Positions 1 through 8,642 of a DNA stretch of 64,000 nt are shown here, one piece after another; position 1 is the first letter of the stretch, and every line of letters starts with the position of its first letter. Below the pieces are notes generated by a model. It saw nothing but the letters and a program-made list of their open reading frames with translations. It was not told the origin of the DNA and did no database searches. The DNA comes from Pseudooceanicola marinus (GTDB taxonomy: Bacteria; Pseudomonadota; Alphaproteobacteria; Rhodobacterales; Rhodobacteraceae), in NCBI RefSeq assembly GCF_002786295.1, contig NZ_PGTC01000011.1, forward strand, positions 62,001 to 126,000. The letters are read 5' to 3'. The position numbers and the translations under genes are program-made.

Positions 1-1
1 G

Positions 2-1537
2 ACCGATCCCTGCGGCCAGTGCGAACACTGCAAGGCCATCATGGAAGGCCGCCATGTCGATGTGATGGAGATGGACGCGGCCTCCAACACCTCCGTAAAC
101 GACATCCGTGAGATCATCGACAGCGTGAACTACCGGGCGGCCAGCGCCCGCTACAAGATCTACATCATCGATGAGGTCCACATGCTGTCGACCAGCGCCT
201 TCAACGCGCTGCTGAAGACGCTGGAAGAGCCGCCGGCGCATGTGAAGTTCATCTTCGCCACCACCGAGATCCGCAAGGTGCCGGTGACGGTGCTGTCGCG
301 CTGTCAGCGCTTTGATCTGCGCCGGATCGAACCGGAGGTGATGATCGACCTGCTGCGCCGCATCGCCAGCCGCGAAGAGGCGGAGATCACCGACGAGGCT
401 CTGGCGCTGATCACCCGCGCCGCCGAAGGCTCGGCCCGGGATGCGACCTCGCTGCTGGACCAGGCGATTTCCCACGGCGCGGGCGAGACCGGCGCCGACC
501 AGGTGCGCGCCATGCTGGGCCTCGCGGACCGGGGCCGGGTGTTGGACCTCTACGAGATGATCATGCGCGGCGACGCCGCCGCCGCCCTGACCGAACTGTC
601 GGCACAATATGCCGACGGCGCCGATCCGCTGGCGGTGCTGCGTGACCTGGCCGAGATCACCCACTGGATTTCGGTGGTGAAGATCACGCCCGATGCGGCC
701 GAGGATCCGACCATCGGCCCCGACGAACGCGCCCGCGGCCTGTCGCTGGCAGAGCGCCTGCCGATGCGATCAATGACCCGCATGTGGCAGATGCTGCTGA
801 AAGCCCTGGAAGAGGTGGCCGCGGCGCCGAACGCGATGATGGCCGCCGAAATGGCCGTGATCCGGCTGACCCATGTGTCGGAGCTGCCCTCGCCCGAGGA
901 ACTGGTGAAACGGCTGAAGGACGCCCCGCGCCCGCCCGAACCGCCCCAGGGCGGCCCCGGCGGCGGTGGTGGCGGCGCCTATGCCCCGGCGGGTCCGGCC
1001 GGTGGCGGTGCCCCGGCCTATGGCGCGCCCGGCCCCTCCGGTGGCGGCGGCGGTGGCGCCCAGGGTCACACCATGTTGGCGCAGGAGGTCGAACAGGCGC
1101 TGGCGCGCTACCCGACCTTCGATCACGTGATCGAACTGATCCGCCAGAACCGCGACGTGCGCCTGCTGGTGGAGGTCGAGGGCGGCGTGCGCCTGATCTC
1201 CTACCGCCCCGGCCGGATCGAGTTCGCCCCCGCTCCCGGCGCTGCTTCCGACCTGGCCTCGAAGCTGGGCACGGCGCTGCAACGCTGGACCGGCAACCGC
1301 TGGGTGGTGACCATCGGCAATGAGCCGGGCGACGACACCATCGTCGAGAAGCGCGACGCCAAGCTGCGCGCGCTGAAGGAGGAGGCCACAGCCCATCCGC
1401 TGATGCAGGCCGTGCTGGCCGCCTTCCCCAAGGCCGAGGTCACCAAGATCATCAGCCGCGAGGAGATGGCCGCCAAGGCGGAGGCCGAAGCCCTGCCCGA
1501 GGTCGAGGACGAATGGGATCCTTTCGAGGACGAGTAG
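2..1537 (+). CDS. dnaX: DNA polymerase III subunit gamma/tau, 5' truncated by the window edge
   Basis: Clamp-loader ATPase of the replicative polymerase. The frame is open from base 2 and begins inside the DnaX zinc-binding loop (CGQCEHC), so the P-loop and start lie outside the window. The Walker B region IYIIDEVHML and the sensor 1 segment FIFATTE are present, followed by the helical lid and collar domain. A Gly/Pro/Ala-rich linker (about 950-1070) leads to a tau-type C-terminal domain ending in acidic residues. No A-rich slippery heptamer for a gamma frameshift was noticed. It heads the conserved dnaX-ybaB-recR cluster. Confidence 0.97.
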   Translation, partial: TDPCGQCEHCKAIMEGRHVDVMEMDAASNTSVNDIREIIDSVNYRAASARYKIYIIDEVHMLSTSAFNALLKTLEEPPAHVKFIFATTEIRKVPVTVLSRCQRFDLRRIEPEVMIDLLRRIASREEAEITDEALALITRAAEGSARDATSLLDQAISHGAGETGADQVRAMLGLADRGRVLDLYEMIMRGDAAAALTELSAQYADGADPLAVLRDLAEITHWISVVKITPDAAEDPTIGPDERARGLSLAERLPMRSMTRMWQMLLKALEEVAAAPNAMMAAEMAVIRLTHVSELPSPEELVKRLKDAPRPPEPPQGGPGGGGGGAYAPAGPAGGGAPAYGAPGPSGGGGGGAQGHTMLAQEVEQALARYPTFDHVIELIRQNRDVRLLVEVEGGVRLISYRPGRIEFAPAPGAASDLASKLGTALQRWTGNRWVVTIGNEPGDDTIVEKRDAKLRALKEEATAHPLMQAVLAAFPKAEVTKIISREEMAAKAEAEALPEVEDEWDPFEDE

Positions 1538-1612
1538 TGATCCCGCCCGCAAGACACACTAGATAGCATTGAAACGACGCGCCCGCGCGGCGCCACATGA
1601 AGGAGAACGAGC

Positions 1613-1957
1613 ATGTTCAAGGGCCTTGGCCAGATGGGCGACATGGCGAAGATGATGAAGACCGCCAAGGAGATGCAGACGAAGATGCAGCAGCTCCAGG
1701 ATGACCTGGAGACGATGACCGTCACCGGCGAAAGCGGTGCGGGCCTGGTGAAGGCCACGGCCACCGCCAAGGGCGAGCTGAAGGCGCTGGACATCGACCC
1801 GTCGATCTTCGACCCGAACGAGAAGGAAGTGGTCGAGGATCTGATCCTGGCCGCGATCAAGGACGCCCAGGCACGCGCCGCCGAGAAGCACCAGGAAGAG
1901 ATGGGCAAGATCACCGAGGGCCTGGGCCTGCCGGCCGACTTCAAGATGCCCTTCTGA
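1613..1957 (+). CDS. ybaB: YbaB/EbfC family nucleoid-associated protein
   Basis: A 114-residue DNA-binding protein of the YbaB/EbfC family, which forms dimers and coats DNA. The Met- and Lys-rich N-terminus (MFKGLGQMGDMAKMMKTAKE) and the central GAGLVKATATAKGELKALDIDPS segment are typical, and the length is normal. GGAG lies 8 bases before the ATG. It sits 75 bp after dnaX and 6 bp before recR, the usual bacterial order, so the three are probably co-transcribed. Confidence 0.95.
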   Translation: MFKGLGQMGDMAKMMKTAKEMQTKMQQLQDDLETMTVTGESGAGLVKATATAKGELKALDIDPSIFDPNEKEVVEDLILAAIKDAQARAAEKHQEEMGKITEGLGLPADFKMPF

Positions 1958-1963
1958 TCGAAG

Positions 1964-2557
1964 ATGTCCGCCGGCCGCGACATAGACGCGCTGATCGAAA
2001 TGTTGGCGAAGCTGCCGGGGCTCGGCCCCCGGTCGGCCAGGCGCGCGGTGCTGCAACTGGTGCGCAAGCGCGAGCTGCTGCTGATGCCGCTGGCGGACCT
2101 GATGCACGAGGTGGCGGTGAACGTGCGCGAATGCACCCGCTGCGGCAATATCTCCGAGGGGCCGGTCTGCCCGATCTGCCTCGACCAGAAACGCGCCAAT
2201 GGCGAGCTCTGCGTGGTCGAGGACGTGGCCGATCTCTGGGCAATGGAACGCTCGGGCAATTTCAAGGGCCGCTACCACGTGCTCGGCGGCACCCTCTCGG
2301 CGCTGGATGCCGTGGGCCCGGAGGAGCTGCGCATCCCCGACCTGGTGCAGCGGGTCGAGGATGAAGGCGTGACCGAGGTGATCCTGGCGCTCAACGCCAC
2401 CATCGACGGCCAGACCACGGCGCATTACATCGCCGACCAGCTGGAGGGCACGGTGCGCCTGACCTCCCTTGCCCAGGGCGTGCCCATCGGCGGCGAGCTG
2501 GATTATCTCGACGACGGCACGATCACCGCCGCCCTGCGCGCCCGCAAGGAGCTGTGA
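1964..2557 (+). CDS. recR: Recombination mediator protein RecR
   Basis: A 197-residue RecR, which works with RecF and RecO to load RecA at gaps. The N-terminal helix-hairpin-helix ([14 protein letters not shown]) is followed by a four-cysteine zinc finger (CTRCGNI...CPIC) and a Toprim domain opening with [10 protein letters not shown]. The C-terminal segment ([15 protein letters not shown]) holds the Walker-like conserved residues. Its ATG follows the ybaB stop by 6 bases, which points to translational coupling. Confidence 0.97.
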   Translation: MSAGRDIDALIEMLAKLPGLGPRSARRAVLQLVRKRELLLMPLADLMHEVAVNVRECTRCGNISEGPVCPICLDQKRANGELCVVEDVADLWAMERSGNFKGRYHVLGGTLSALDAVGPEELRIPDLVQRVEDEGVTEVILALNATIDGQTTAHYIADQLEGTVRLTSLAQGVPIGGELDYLDDGTITAALRARKEL

Positions 2558-2564
2558 GCGCGGC

Positions 2565-2588
2565 GGTATCGGCCTGACGGCCGATGCC
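2565..2588 (+). terminator. Hairpin after recR
   Basis: Ten-base arms (2565-2574 and 2579-2588, containing ATCGGCC/GGCCGAT) around a 4-base loop lie just after the recR stop. There is no clear T-run, so an intrinsic terminator is only possible. Confidence 0.35.
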
Positions 2589-2610
2589 TTCGGCGAGAGT
2601 ATTTTCAACT
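2586..2610. repeat. Interspersed intergenic repeat, copy 1
   Basis: A short element with a CGGCG core followed by AGTATTTTC, overlapping the recR hairpin. It is the reverse complement of copies at 8563 and 14173 and lies in the same direction as the copy at 35565. All four are just outside coding regions. Confidence 0.5.
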
Positions 2611-2695
2611 AGGTGAAGACAGGGGGGGGCGTCCCCGAGGCGGTGGCACCGCGGCGTCAACGTCCGCCAAGCCCGTTGCGCCCTTCGGCGCCGCC

Positions 2696-3841
2696 TCACG
2701 CCACGGCGGGTTCGACGGCCCAGTCGGGCAAGGCCTCCCCCGCCACCTGCAGCGCCCCAAGACGCCCCAGCTCGTCCGAGTTCTTCGCCCCGCGCCCGCC
2801 CCCGGCGAAAGCGGTGTGGATGCGCGCCGACAGGGCGGTGAAATGGGGGATGTTGCGCGGCGTAAAGGTCGTCACGCAGGCTGCGGTGGAGGTCGAGAGA
2901 ATCTCCAGCGAAGGCATCCGCGCCCGCATCACCCCGTCGAGGTAGGCCGCCTCCTCCGGGTCGCCGGAGGAGCGGAACCAGGCGGTCAGCTCTTCGGGCG
3001 AGGTCAGCGGCCGGTCGACCCGGTCACCGCCTATCTTCAGGTAGAGCTTTCCGTCGGGATAGCGCAGGGGCGGCAGCAGGTAGGGATCCAGGCCATCGGG
3101 CAGCAGCGCAATCAGCGTGGGCATCCCCGCCAATCGTGCCGCCTCGGCCTCCGACACCTCGAAGAAGACCACGGTGCGGGCGTAGACGCTGAAGGGCAGC
3201 GCCTCTCCCACCAGCGCGCGGGAGAAACCGCCAGTGGCCAGCAGCACCCGATCCGCCGTCAATTGTTCGCCCCCGGCCAGCGCCAGGGTGACACCCTCCG
3301 CACTTTCGTCCAGCGCCGTGACATGATCGCGCACCAGCCGTGCCCCGCCCGCCTGCGCCAGGGTGATCTGGGCGCGTACCAGGGCGCGAGGGTCGATGAC
3401 CCCGGCATTGGCCCGCTCGTGCAGACCCAGGGTGCCCGGGGCGAAATCGAACCAGGGGAAGCGATCTGCCAGATCGGCATCGCGCAGGCTGTCGCAGGGC
3501 ACCGCGTCACGGTCGCGGGTGGCTTCCAGCCGGTTCATCTGCACCGAGCCTTCGGGACCTGCCATCAGCGAGCCGACCTCGGAGAAGAAGGGCACGCCCG
3601 AGGCTGCCTCGATCTCGCGATAGCGGGCGATGGAGGCGCGCGAGGCCCGTGACCAGAAGAGCGAGGGATCGAGTTGCCGGGTGATGCGCCCGGCATCGTA
3701 GTGCGATCCGAAGGGCCCCTGCCAGCTGGCCGGGTCTTCGGGTTCGGCAGGGCCGACCAGGGTCACCTGGTGGCCCATCCCGATCAGGTGGCGGGCGGCG
3801 GCGGCCCCGATCATTCCGGCCCCGATCACGGCGATATGCAT
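2696..3841 (-). CDS. FAD-dependent amino-acid oxidase family protein (DAO/sarcosine oxidase-like)
   Basis: A 381-residue flavoenzyme. It opens with a dinucleotide-binding motif (IAVIGAGMIGAAAARHL) and has a second FAD contact around VLLATGGFSRAL. The C-terminal GGGRGAKNS segment resembles the flavin-contacting region of the DAO (DadA/SoxB/ThiO) family. The substrate is probably a secondary or D-amino acid but cannot be assigned. The start at 3841 was chosen because the protein then begins at the Rossmann fold and is preceded by AGGAAGGAT; the open frame runs 42 codons further upstream without family sequence. It stands alone, downstream of trcR on the same strand. Confidence 0.8.
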   Translation of the reverse strand: MHIAVIGAGMIGAAAARHLIGMGHQVTLVGPAEPEDPASWQGPFGSHYDAGRITRQLDPSLFWSRASRASIARYREIEAASGVPFFSEVGSLMAGPEGSVQMNRLEATRDRDAVPCDSLRDADLADRFPWFDFAPGTLGLHERANAGVIDPRALVRAQITLAQAGGARLVRDHVTALDESAEGVTLALAGGEQLTADRVLLATGGFSRALVGEALPFSVYARTVVFFEVSEAEAARLAGMPTLIALLPDGLDPYLLPPLRYPDGKLYLKIGGDRVDRPLTSPEELTAWFRSSGDPEEAAYLDGVMRARMPSLEILSTSTAACVTTFTPRNIPHFTALSARIHTAFAGGGRGAKNSDELGRLGALQVAGEALPDWAVEPAVA

Positions 3842-3977
3842 GTCTATCCTTCCCTGTCCTGTCCTGTCCGACCTGCGGCCCGCCCTGAGCCAGGGCAAGG
3901 GGTCGATCCCGCGGCGCAGGATTGGCGGTGACGGAGTGACTTGCAAGACCCCGGACGAACCGGCCACCGAAAGCGCA

Positions 3978-4012
3978 GAAAAAAGCCCGCCGGAGCGGCG
4001 CTCCAGCGGGCT
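3978..4012 (-). terminator. Rho-independent terminator of trcR
   Basis: On the minus strand AGCCCGCTGGAGCG pairs with CGCTCCGGCGGGCT (one mismatch) and is followed by a run of six or seven T. It lies 25 bp after the trcR stop. Confidence 0.9.
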
Positions 4013-4036
4013 GAATGCAGGGGATGAAGGGGACGA

Positions 4037-4804
4037 TTACTTGTCGTCTTCCTCGTCGTCGTCATCGCTGCCGCCCGGCAGGTTGAAGAAGCTGTCGGCG
4101 TCGCGCAGATCGTCGTCCTTGCTCTTGTCCTCGTCGTCCTGATCGTCGGAGGTCAGCGAGAAGGTTTCCAGCCCCTCGATGGCGGTCGGGATACGCGGCT
4201 CGGCCTCCATCTCCAGGCTCTGTTCGGTCGACAAGAGCTTGCGGCGCTCGTCGTCGGTGATCGCCTCGCCCCGCTTGGCGCGTTCGGCGGCGGCCTTCTG
4301 CACAGCAGCGTCCAGCTCGGTCTGCTTGCACAGGCCGAGCGCGACCGGGTCGATCGGCTGCATGTTGGCGATGTTCCAGTGGGTGCGTTCGCGGATCGAC
4401 TGGATCGTCGGCTTGGTGGTGCCCACCAGTTTGGAAATCTGGCCGTCCGACAGTTCGGGGTGGAACTTCACCAGCCACAGGATCGAATTCGGACGGTCCT
4501 GGCGTTTCGACAGCGGGGTGTAGCGCGGGCCACGGCGCTTTTCCTCGCCCACGGCGGCGGCGTTGAACTTCAGCTTCAGCTTGTGCAGCGGATCGGCCTC
4601 GGCCTTGTCGATCTCTTCCTGGGTCAGCTGGTTATTGGCGACCGGGTCGAAGCCCTTCACGCCCTGGGCCACTTCGCCGTCGGCGATACCCTGGATCTCC
4701 AGCTCGTGCATGCCGGTGAAATCGGCGATCTGCTTGAAGCTCATCGTGGTGTTGTCCACCAGCCAGACGGCGGTGGCCTTGGCCATGATCGGTTTGCCCT
4801 GCAT
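4037..4804 (-). CDS. trcR: Cell cycle transcriptional regulator TrcR (DUF1013)
   Basis: A 255-residue member of the DUF1013/TrcR family, a conserved alphaproteobacterial regulator linked in Caulobacter to CtrA-era cell-cycle control. The family core AVWLVDNTTMSFKQIADFTG and FDPVANNQLTQEEI is intact, and a helix-turn-helix-like stretch lies near residues 115-135 (SDGQISKLVGTTKPTIQSI). The tail is strongly acidic (a DDDDEEDD run), as is usual. The start at 4804 has GGAG 8 bases upstream; a start six codons further in is possible. A strong terminator follows. Confidence 0.92.
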   Translation of the reverse strand: MQGKPIMAKATAVWLVDNTTMSFKQIADFTGMHELEIQGIADGEVAQGVKGFDPVANNQLTQEEIDKAEADPLHKLKLKFNAAAVGEEKRRGPRYTPLSKRQDRPNSILWLVKFHPELSDGQISKLVGTTKPTIQSIRERTHWNIANMQPIDPVALGLCKQTELDAAVQKAAAERAKRGEAITDDERRKLLSTEQSLEMEAEPRIPTAIEGLETFSLTSDDQDDEDKSKDDDLRDADSFFNLPGGSDDDDEEDDK

Positions 4805-4969
4805 GTCTCAACTCCTGAACATCTGGCGTGGTGGAAACCTGCGGTCAGATATGTCTGTCCCGGGCCCTGGCCTTCGGGGCCGGGGCGCATCGCCGGGGCG
4901 ATGCAGGTTTCCGTTGTCGGGGAACTCGGGCGCTATATAGTCGGGTCGGGCCGCAAATGGAAGAGTGAT

Positions 4970-5599
4970 ATGCGTCGCACCCTTGTCCTGTTGATGATCC
5001 TGCTCATGCCGCTGCGCGCTGTCGCCTCCGACCGGCCCGGGGACTTCGACTATTACGTCATGGCGCTGAGCTGGTCGCCCGCCTTCTGCGAGGTGCAGGG
5101 CGATCCGGAGCAATGCGCGCCCGGCAAACGCTTCGGCTGGATCCTGCACGGGCTGTGGCCGCAGCACGAACAGGGCTACCCCAGCGATTGCCGCAGCCCG
5201 ATGCGCAATCCCAGCCGCGCCGACACCGCCGCAATGGCCGACATCATGGCGACCGCGGGCCTCGCCTGGCACGAATGGCAGGCCCACGGCCGCTGTTCCG
5301 GGCTGTCGTCGGAGGCCTACTTCGACCTGTCGCGGCAGGCCTATGACAGCGTCACGCGCCCGCAGGTCCTGCGCCAGCTGGACGAGGACGTGCGCCTGCC
5401 CGCCCGGGTGATCGAGGAGGCCTTCCTGGAGGCCAATCCCCATCTTTCGGCCGATGGCGTCACCGTCACCTGCCCCGACAACCGCATCCGCGAGGTGCGG
5501 ATCTGCCTGACCAAGGACCTGCAGCCGCGCGACTGCGCCCCGGACGTGCGGCGCGATTGCCGCGCCTCCTCGGCCCTGTTCGATGCCATCGGGGGCTAG
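4970..5599 (+). CDS. Ribonuclease T2 family protein, exported
   Basis: A 209-residue periplasmic RNase of the T2/RNase I family, cutting RNA through 2',3'-cyclic phosphates. Residues 1-19 are a signal peptide (RRTLVLLMILLMPLRAVAS). CAS I is HGLWPQ with His60. CAS II is HEWQAHGRC with Glu102 and His106; the residue before His106 is Ala, where most family members have Lys. The open frame reaches far upstream, but this ATG is the only one that gives a signal peptide. A degenerate copy of its last 15 or so codons lies at 6598-6646. Confidence 0.92.
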   Translation: MRRTLVLLMILLMPLRAVASDRPGDFDYYVMALSWSPAFCEVQGDPEQCAPGKRFGWILHGLWPQHEQGYPSDCRSPMRNPSRADTAAMADIMATAGLAWHEWQAHGRCSGLSSEAYFDLSRQAYDSVTRPQVLRQLDEDVRLPARVIEEAFLEANPHLSADGVTVTCPDNRIREVRICLTKDLQPRDCAPDVRRDCRASSALFDAIGG

Positions 5600-5890
5600 G
5601 CCCCGCGCGCGCCTGACGGGCTGGCAACCCGCAGGCTGACCGGGCGGCAGTCGGTGAAGAGCAGCCTCTGGCGGTTCAGGCATGTCGCGACGGCTGCGTC
5701 TGTCAGCCCCTTGGCCTGCGCCCTGCCGCGAGACCGAGCAGGCAAAGGATTGCCGCGATGGTTGTTTCGCGTCGCGATCTGGTTTCCAGGGCCTCTGCGC
5801 TGATGCATCATGCCGCTCGGGCGAGCCATTCCGCCCGCACCGGGCCGTATTCCCGTCCCGGGGAAAGACCGCTTTTGAAAGGTATTTACA

Positions 5891-6466
5891 ATGAAGACCT
5901 CTGTTGCAACCGCGACCGCACTGGCCCTTGCTCTTGTCTCGGCCCCCCTGCAGGCCGATCCGGTGACGGATGCGCTGGAAAGCGCATTGGAGAACTACGA
6001 AAAGGGTGACCTGGGCATGACTGCTGCCCGGCTGACCGAGGCCCAGAAGGCGGTTGTCGCCCTTCAGGGCGGCAAGCTGACACGCTTCCTGCCCGAGGCC
6101 CCCGATGGCTGGAGCCGCGAGATTGATGAAGATGCCAACGAGGGCATGTCGATGGTCGGCATGGGCGGCGCCTCCGCCGCAGCGGACTACATCAGTCCGG
6201 AGGGCGATCACGTCACCCTGACGCTGGACGCTGACAACCCCATAGTAACCTCCATGGCCAGCATGCTGGGCAATCCGCAAATGATGGCCATGATGGGCGA
6301 ACTGCTGGAATTCGGTGATCAGCGCATGGTCAACCAGGACGGCGAGATCTCCGGTCTGGTCGCGAATCGGGTGCTGATCCAGGCCACGGGCACCGCCTCC
6401 GAAGAGCAAATGTCCGAGATCCTCGGCATGATGGATTTCGACGGGCTGGCCGCCTACGACAAGTAA
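5891..6466 (+). CDS. Exported protein of unknown function
   Basis: A 191-residue protein with a clear signal peptide (cleavage likely after PLQA, near residue 23). The mature part is acidic. It has a helical N-terminal stretch (VTDALESALENYEKGDLGMTAARLTEAQ), then LPEAPDGW and two Met/Gly-rich patches (GMSMVGMGG; SMLGNPQMMAMMGE). No enzymatic motif was recognised. It probably acts in the periplasm. GAAAGG lies upstream of the ATG. It is followed by a recombination scar at 6533-6646. Confidence 0.75.
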   Translation: MKTSVATATALALALVSAPLQADPVTDALESALENYEKGDLGMTAARLTEAQKAVVALQGGKLTRFLPEAPDGWSREIDEDANEGMSMVGMGGASAAADYISPEGDHVTLTLDADNPIVTSMASMLGNPQMMAMMGELLEFGDQRMVNQDGEISGLVANRVLIQATGTASEEQMSEILGMMDFDGLAAYDK

Positions 6467-6532
6467 AACGGCCCCGCCATCAGCCTGGACGGTCGGGGCG
6501 ACCGGGCGACGACCCGCCGCCTAGGGCGGGAT

Positions 6533-6646
6533 CCAGCCGCCCCCACCTCCAGGATGCGAGCCCGCCGATATGGCCTGAGGGCGTTCGGAGCCCGCGCACG
6601 GCGCGATTGCCGTGCGCACTTGGCTCTTTTCGACGCCATCGGCGAC
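6533..6646. repeat. Scar joining copies of two gene 3' ends
   Basis: Bases 6534-6580 align with 7564-7611, the last 15 or so codons of the quinone oxidoreductase (about 80% identity, including CAGCCGCCC, ACCTCCAGGA and ATATGGCC). Bases 6598-6646 align with 5550-5597, the end of the RNase T2 gene (about 80%, encoding RDCRA and LFDAIG with mostly synonymous changes). The two relics abut each other between the exported-protein gene and the SDR gene. Confidence 0.7.
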
Positions 6647-6656
6647 CGACAGGCGT

Positions 6657-7445
6657 TCAGGGCGTGTCGATGATCCCGCCCTCGACCCGCAGCGAGGCCC
6701 CGGTGGTGGCCGAGGACAGGGGCGAGCAGGCATAAAGCGCCATGTTCGCCACCTCCTCGACATCCGCCGCGCGCCCGATGATCGAGCTGGGGCGAGCGGA
6801 CTTCACGAAATCGCGGGCCACTTCGGCCTCGCTGCGCCCGTCTGAGGTGTCGAGGCCCGCCTTCATGCCGTCCGACAGGGTCGGACCGGGCAGCAGCGAG
6901 TTCACCGTCACACCGGTTTCCGCCAACCGCTTGGCCAGGCCGCGGGCCAGGGCCACGTCGGCGGCCTTGGTCACGCCGTAGTGGATCATGCTATCGGGGA
7001 TGTTGAAGGAGCTTTCGGAGCCGAGGAACAGGATCCGCCCCCAGCCCTTCTTCACCATGCCTGGCGCCAGCGCGCGGGCCAGACGCATACCGGACATGAC
7101 GTTCACGTCCCAGTACTTCTGCCAGAGGTCATCATCGGCCTCGAAAAAATCGACATCTCCGAAGATGCCCGCGTTGTTCACCAGGATGTCGCAGCCGCCG
7201 AGGTCGGAGATCAGCCGGTCCGCCTCCGCCGCATCGGCCAGATCGGCGGCCAGCCCGCCAATCTCTGCGCCCGGCACCTCATGCTGCATCCGGTCAATGG
7301 CCTGTTTCACCCCTGCCGTATCGCGGCCGTTCAGGGTGACGCGGGCACCGGCTTCGGCCAGGCGTTTCGCGATGGCATAGCCGATGCCCTTGGTGGACCC
7401 GGTGACGAGGGCGTGTTTTCCGGCAAGGTCGATGGAAAGAGGCAT
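6657..7445 (-). CDS. SDR family oxidoreductase
   Basis: A 262-residue short-chain dehydrogenase/reductase. The cofactor motif TGSTKGIG is at residues 15-22, the NNAG motif is present (DILVNNAGIFG), and the active site is the Ser pair near SSFNIPDSMIHYGVTK, with catalytic Tyr and Lys spaced YxxxK. The C-terminus ends SLRVEGGIIDTP, typical of the classical group. An Arg near the first turn (NGRD) suggests NADP use. The substrate is unknown. It is transcribed on the same strand as the quinone oxidoreductase, 118 bp downstream of it. Confidence 0.9.
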   Translation of the reverse strand: MPLSIDLAGKHALVTGSTKGIGYAIAKRLAEAGARVTLNGRDTAGVKQAIDRMQHEVPGAEIGGLAADLADAAEADRLISDLGGCDILVNNAGIFGDVDFFEADDDLWQKYWDVNVMSGMRLARALAPGMVKKGWGRILFLGSESSFNIPDSMIHYGVTKAADVALARGLAKRLAETGVTVNSLLPGPTLSDGMKAGLDTSDGRSEAEVARDFVKSARPSSIIGRAADVEEVANMALYACSPLSSATTGASLRVEGGIIDTP

Positions 7446-7563
7446 GGGAAGGCTCCGTGGTTGAATTGTCCTTTCGGGTCCAACGCATGCCCCCCGGGCG
7501 GTCGTTCCGCCCTCACATCCAGTTGAGGGCAGACAGTCGAGAGCGGAACGACCGGCTGCCGCC

Positions 7564-8541
7564 TCAGCCGCCCGCTACCTCCAGGACGATCTTGCCAATA
7601 TGGCCGGAGCTTTCCATGCGGGCGTGGGCCGCCGCCGCCTCTTCCAGCGGGAAGGTGCTGTCCATCACCGGCGCCACGCGGCCCGCGGCCAGCAGGGGCC
7701 AGACATGCTCTCGCAGGCCCTCGGCGATCTCTGCCTTCACCTGGTCGGACTGGGCACGCAGGGTGGACCCGGTCACGATCAACCGCTTCATCATCACCTG
7801 GGCGAAGTTCACCTCGGCCTTGGGCCCGCCAAGGAAGGCGATCATCACCAGCCGCCCCTCGTGGTTAAGCGCGCGGATGTCGCGGGGGATGTAGTCCCCG
7901 CCCACCATGTCCAAGATCACGTCGGCGCCGCCGGCTTCCTTCAGCACCTCGACATAATCCTCCTCGCGGTAGTTGATCGCCCGCTCGGCGCCCAGCTTCT
8001 CGCAGGCGGCGCATTTCTCGGCGGAGCCGGCGGTGGCGAAGACCCGGGCGCCAAAGGCCTTGGCCAGCTGGATCGCGGTGGTGCCGATGCCGGAACTGCC
8101 GCCGTGCACGAGGAAGACCTCGCCGCCGGTCAGGCGGCCGCGGCGGAACACGTTTTCCCAGACGGTGAAGAAGGTCTCGGGCAGGCAGGCGGCCTCGCGC
8201 AGGCCCATGCCCTCGGGCACCGGCAGGCAATGGGCGTAGGGCGTCACCACCTCTTCGGCGTAACCGCCGCCGGGCAACAGGGCGCAGACGAGGGCGCCCA
8301 GGGCAGCCTCGGGAACGCCCTCGCCCAGGGCCACGATCTCGCCCGAGGCCTCCAGCCCCGGCAGGTCCGAGGCGCCGGGCGGCGGCGCGTAGTTGCCGGC
8401 CCGTTGCAGGGCGTCAGGCCGGTTCACCCCGGCCCAGGCCACGCGAATGCGCACCTCGCCCGGCCCCGGCTCGGGCAGCGCCCGCTCGCCCGGCACCAAC
8501 ACCTCGGGTCCACCCGGTTCGGAAATCTCGATCACGCGCAT
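7564..8541 (-). CDS. NAD(P)H-quinone oxidoreductase, zinc-independent MDR family (PIG3-like)
   Basis: A 325-residue medium-chain reductase. The GroES-like N-terminal domain begins MRVIEISEPGGPEVL, and the Rossmann domain has the VHGGSSGIGTTAIQLAKAFGARV nucleotide motif. Zinc-binding cysteines are lacking, as in quinone oxidoreductases. The start at 8541 gives the normal family N-terminus and has a GAGGGGG box 7-12 bases upstream; the frame continues 21 codons upstream without family sequence. A relic of its 3' end lies at 6534-6580. Confidence 0.9.
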   Translation of the reverse strand: MRVIEISEPGGPEVLVPGERALPEPGPGEVRIRVAWAGVNRPDALQRAGNYAPPPGASDLPGLEASGEIVALGEGVPEAALGALVCALLPGGGYAEEVVTPYAHCLPVPEGMGLREAACLPETFFTVWENVFRRGRLTGGEVFLVHGGSSGIGTTAIQLAKAFGARVFATAGSAEKCAACEKLGAERAINYREEDYVEVLKEAGGADVILDMVGGDYIPRDIRALNHEGRLVMIAFLGGPKAEVNFAQVMMKRLIVTGSTLRAQSDQVKAEIAEGLREHVWPLLAAGRVAPVMDSTFPLEEAAAAHARMESSGHIGKIVLEVAGG

Positions 8542-8562
8542 GTCTCGCGCCCCCTCATCATC

Positions 8563-8594
8563 TTCTCTTTGCCGAAAATATTCCCGCCGGAGGC
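8563..8594. repeat. Interspersed intergenic repeat, copy 2
   Basis: Sequence TTCTCTTTGCCGAAAATATT followed by CCCGCCGGAGGC, in the gap between the quinone oxidoreductase and COQ9 genes. It closely matches 14173-14205. Confidence 0.55.
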
Positions 8595-8642
8595 GTCGGC
8601 CCACCAGCCGCGCGCCCCCAAAAGCCGGGCTTGTGTCGCCGC

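Noticed and set aside
900-1080. Programmed frameshift for a gamma form of dnaX
   Set aside because: No A-rich slippery heptamer or pseudoknot seen; the linker is Gly/Pro-coding GC sequence.
5596-5829. A reverse frame with a CLNRQRLLFTDCRP segment in the gap after RNase T2
   Set aside because: Possible gene tail but no family, start or second support; the gap is left empty.
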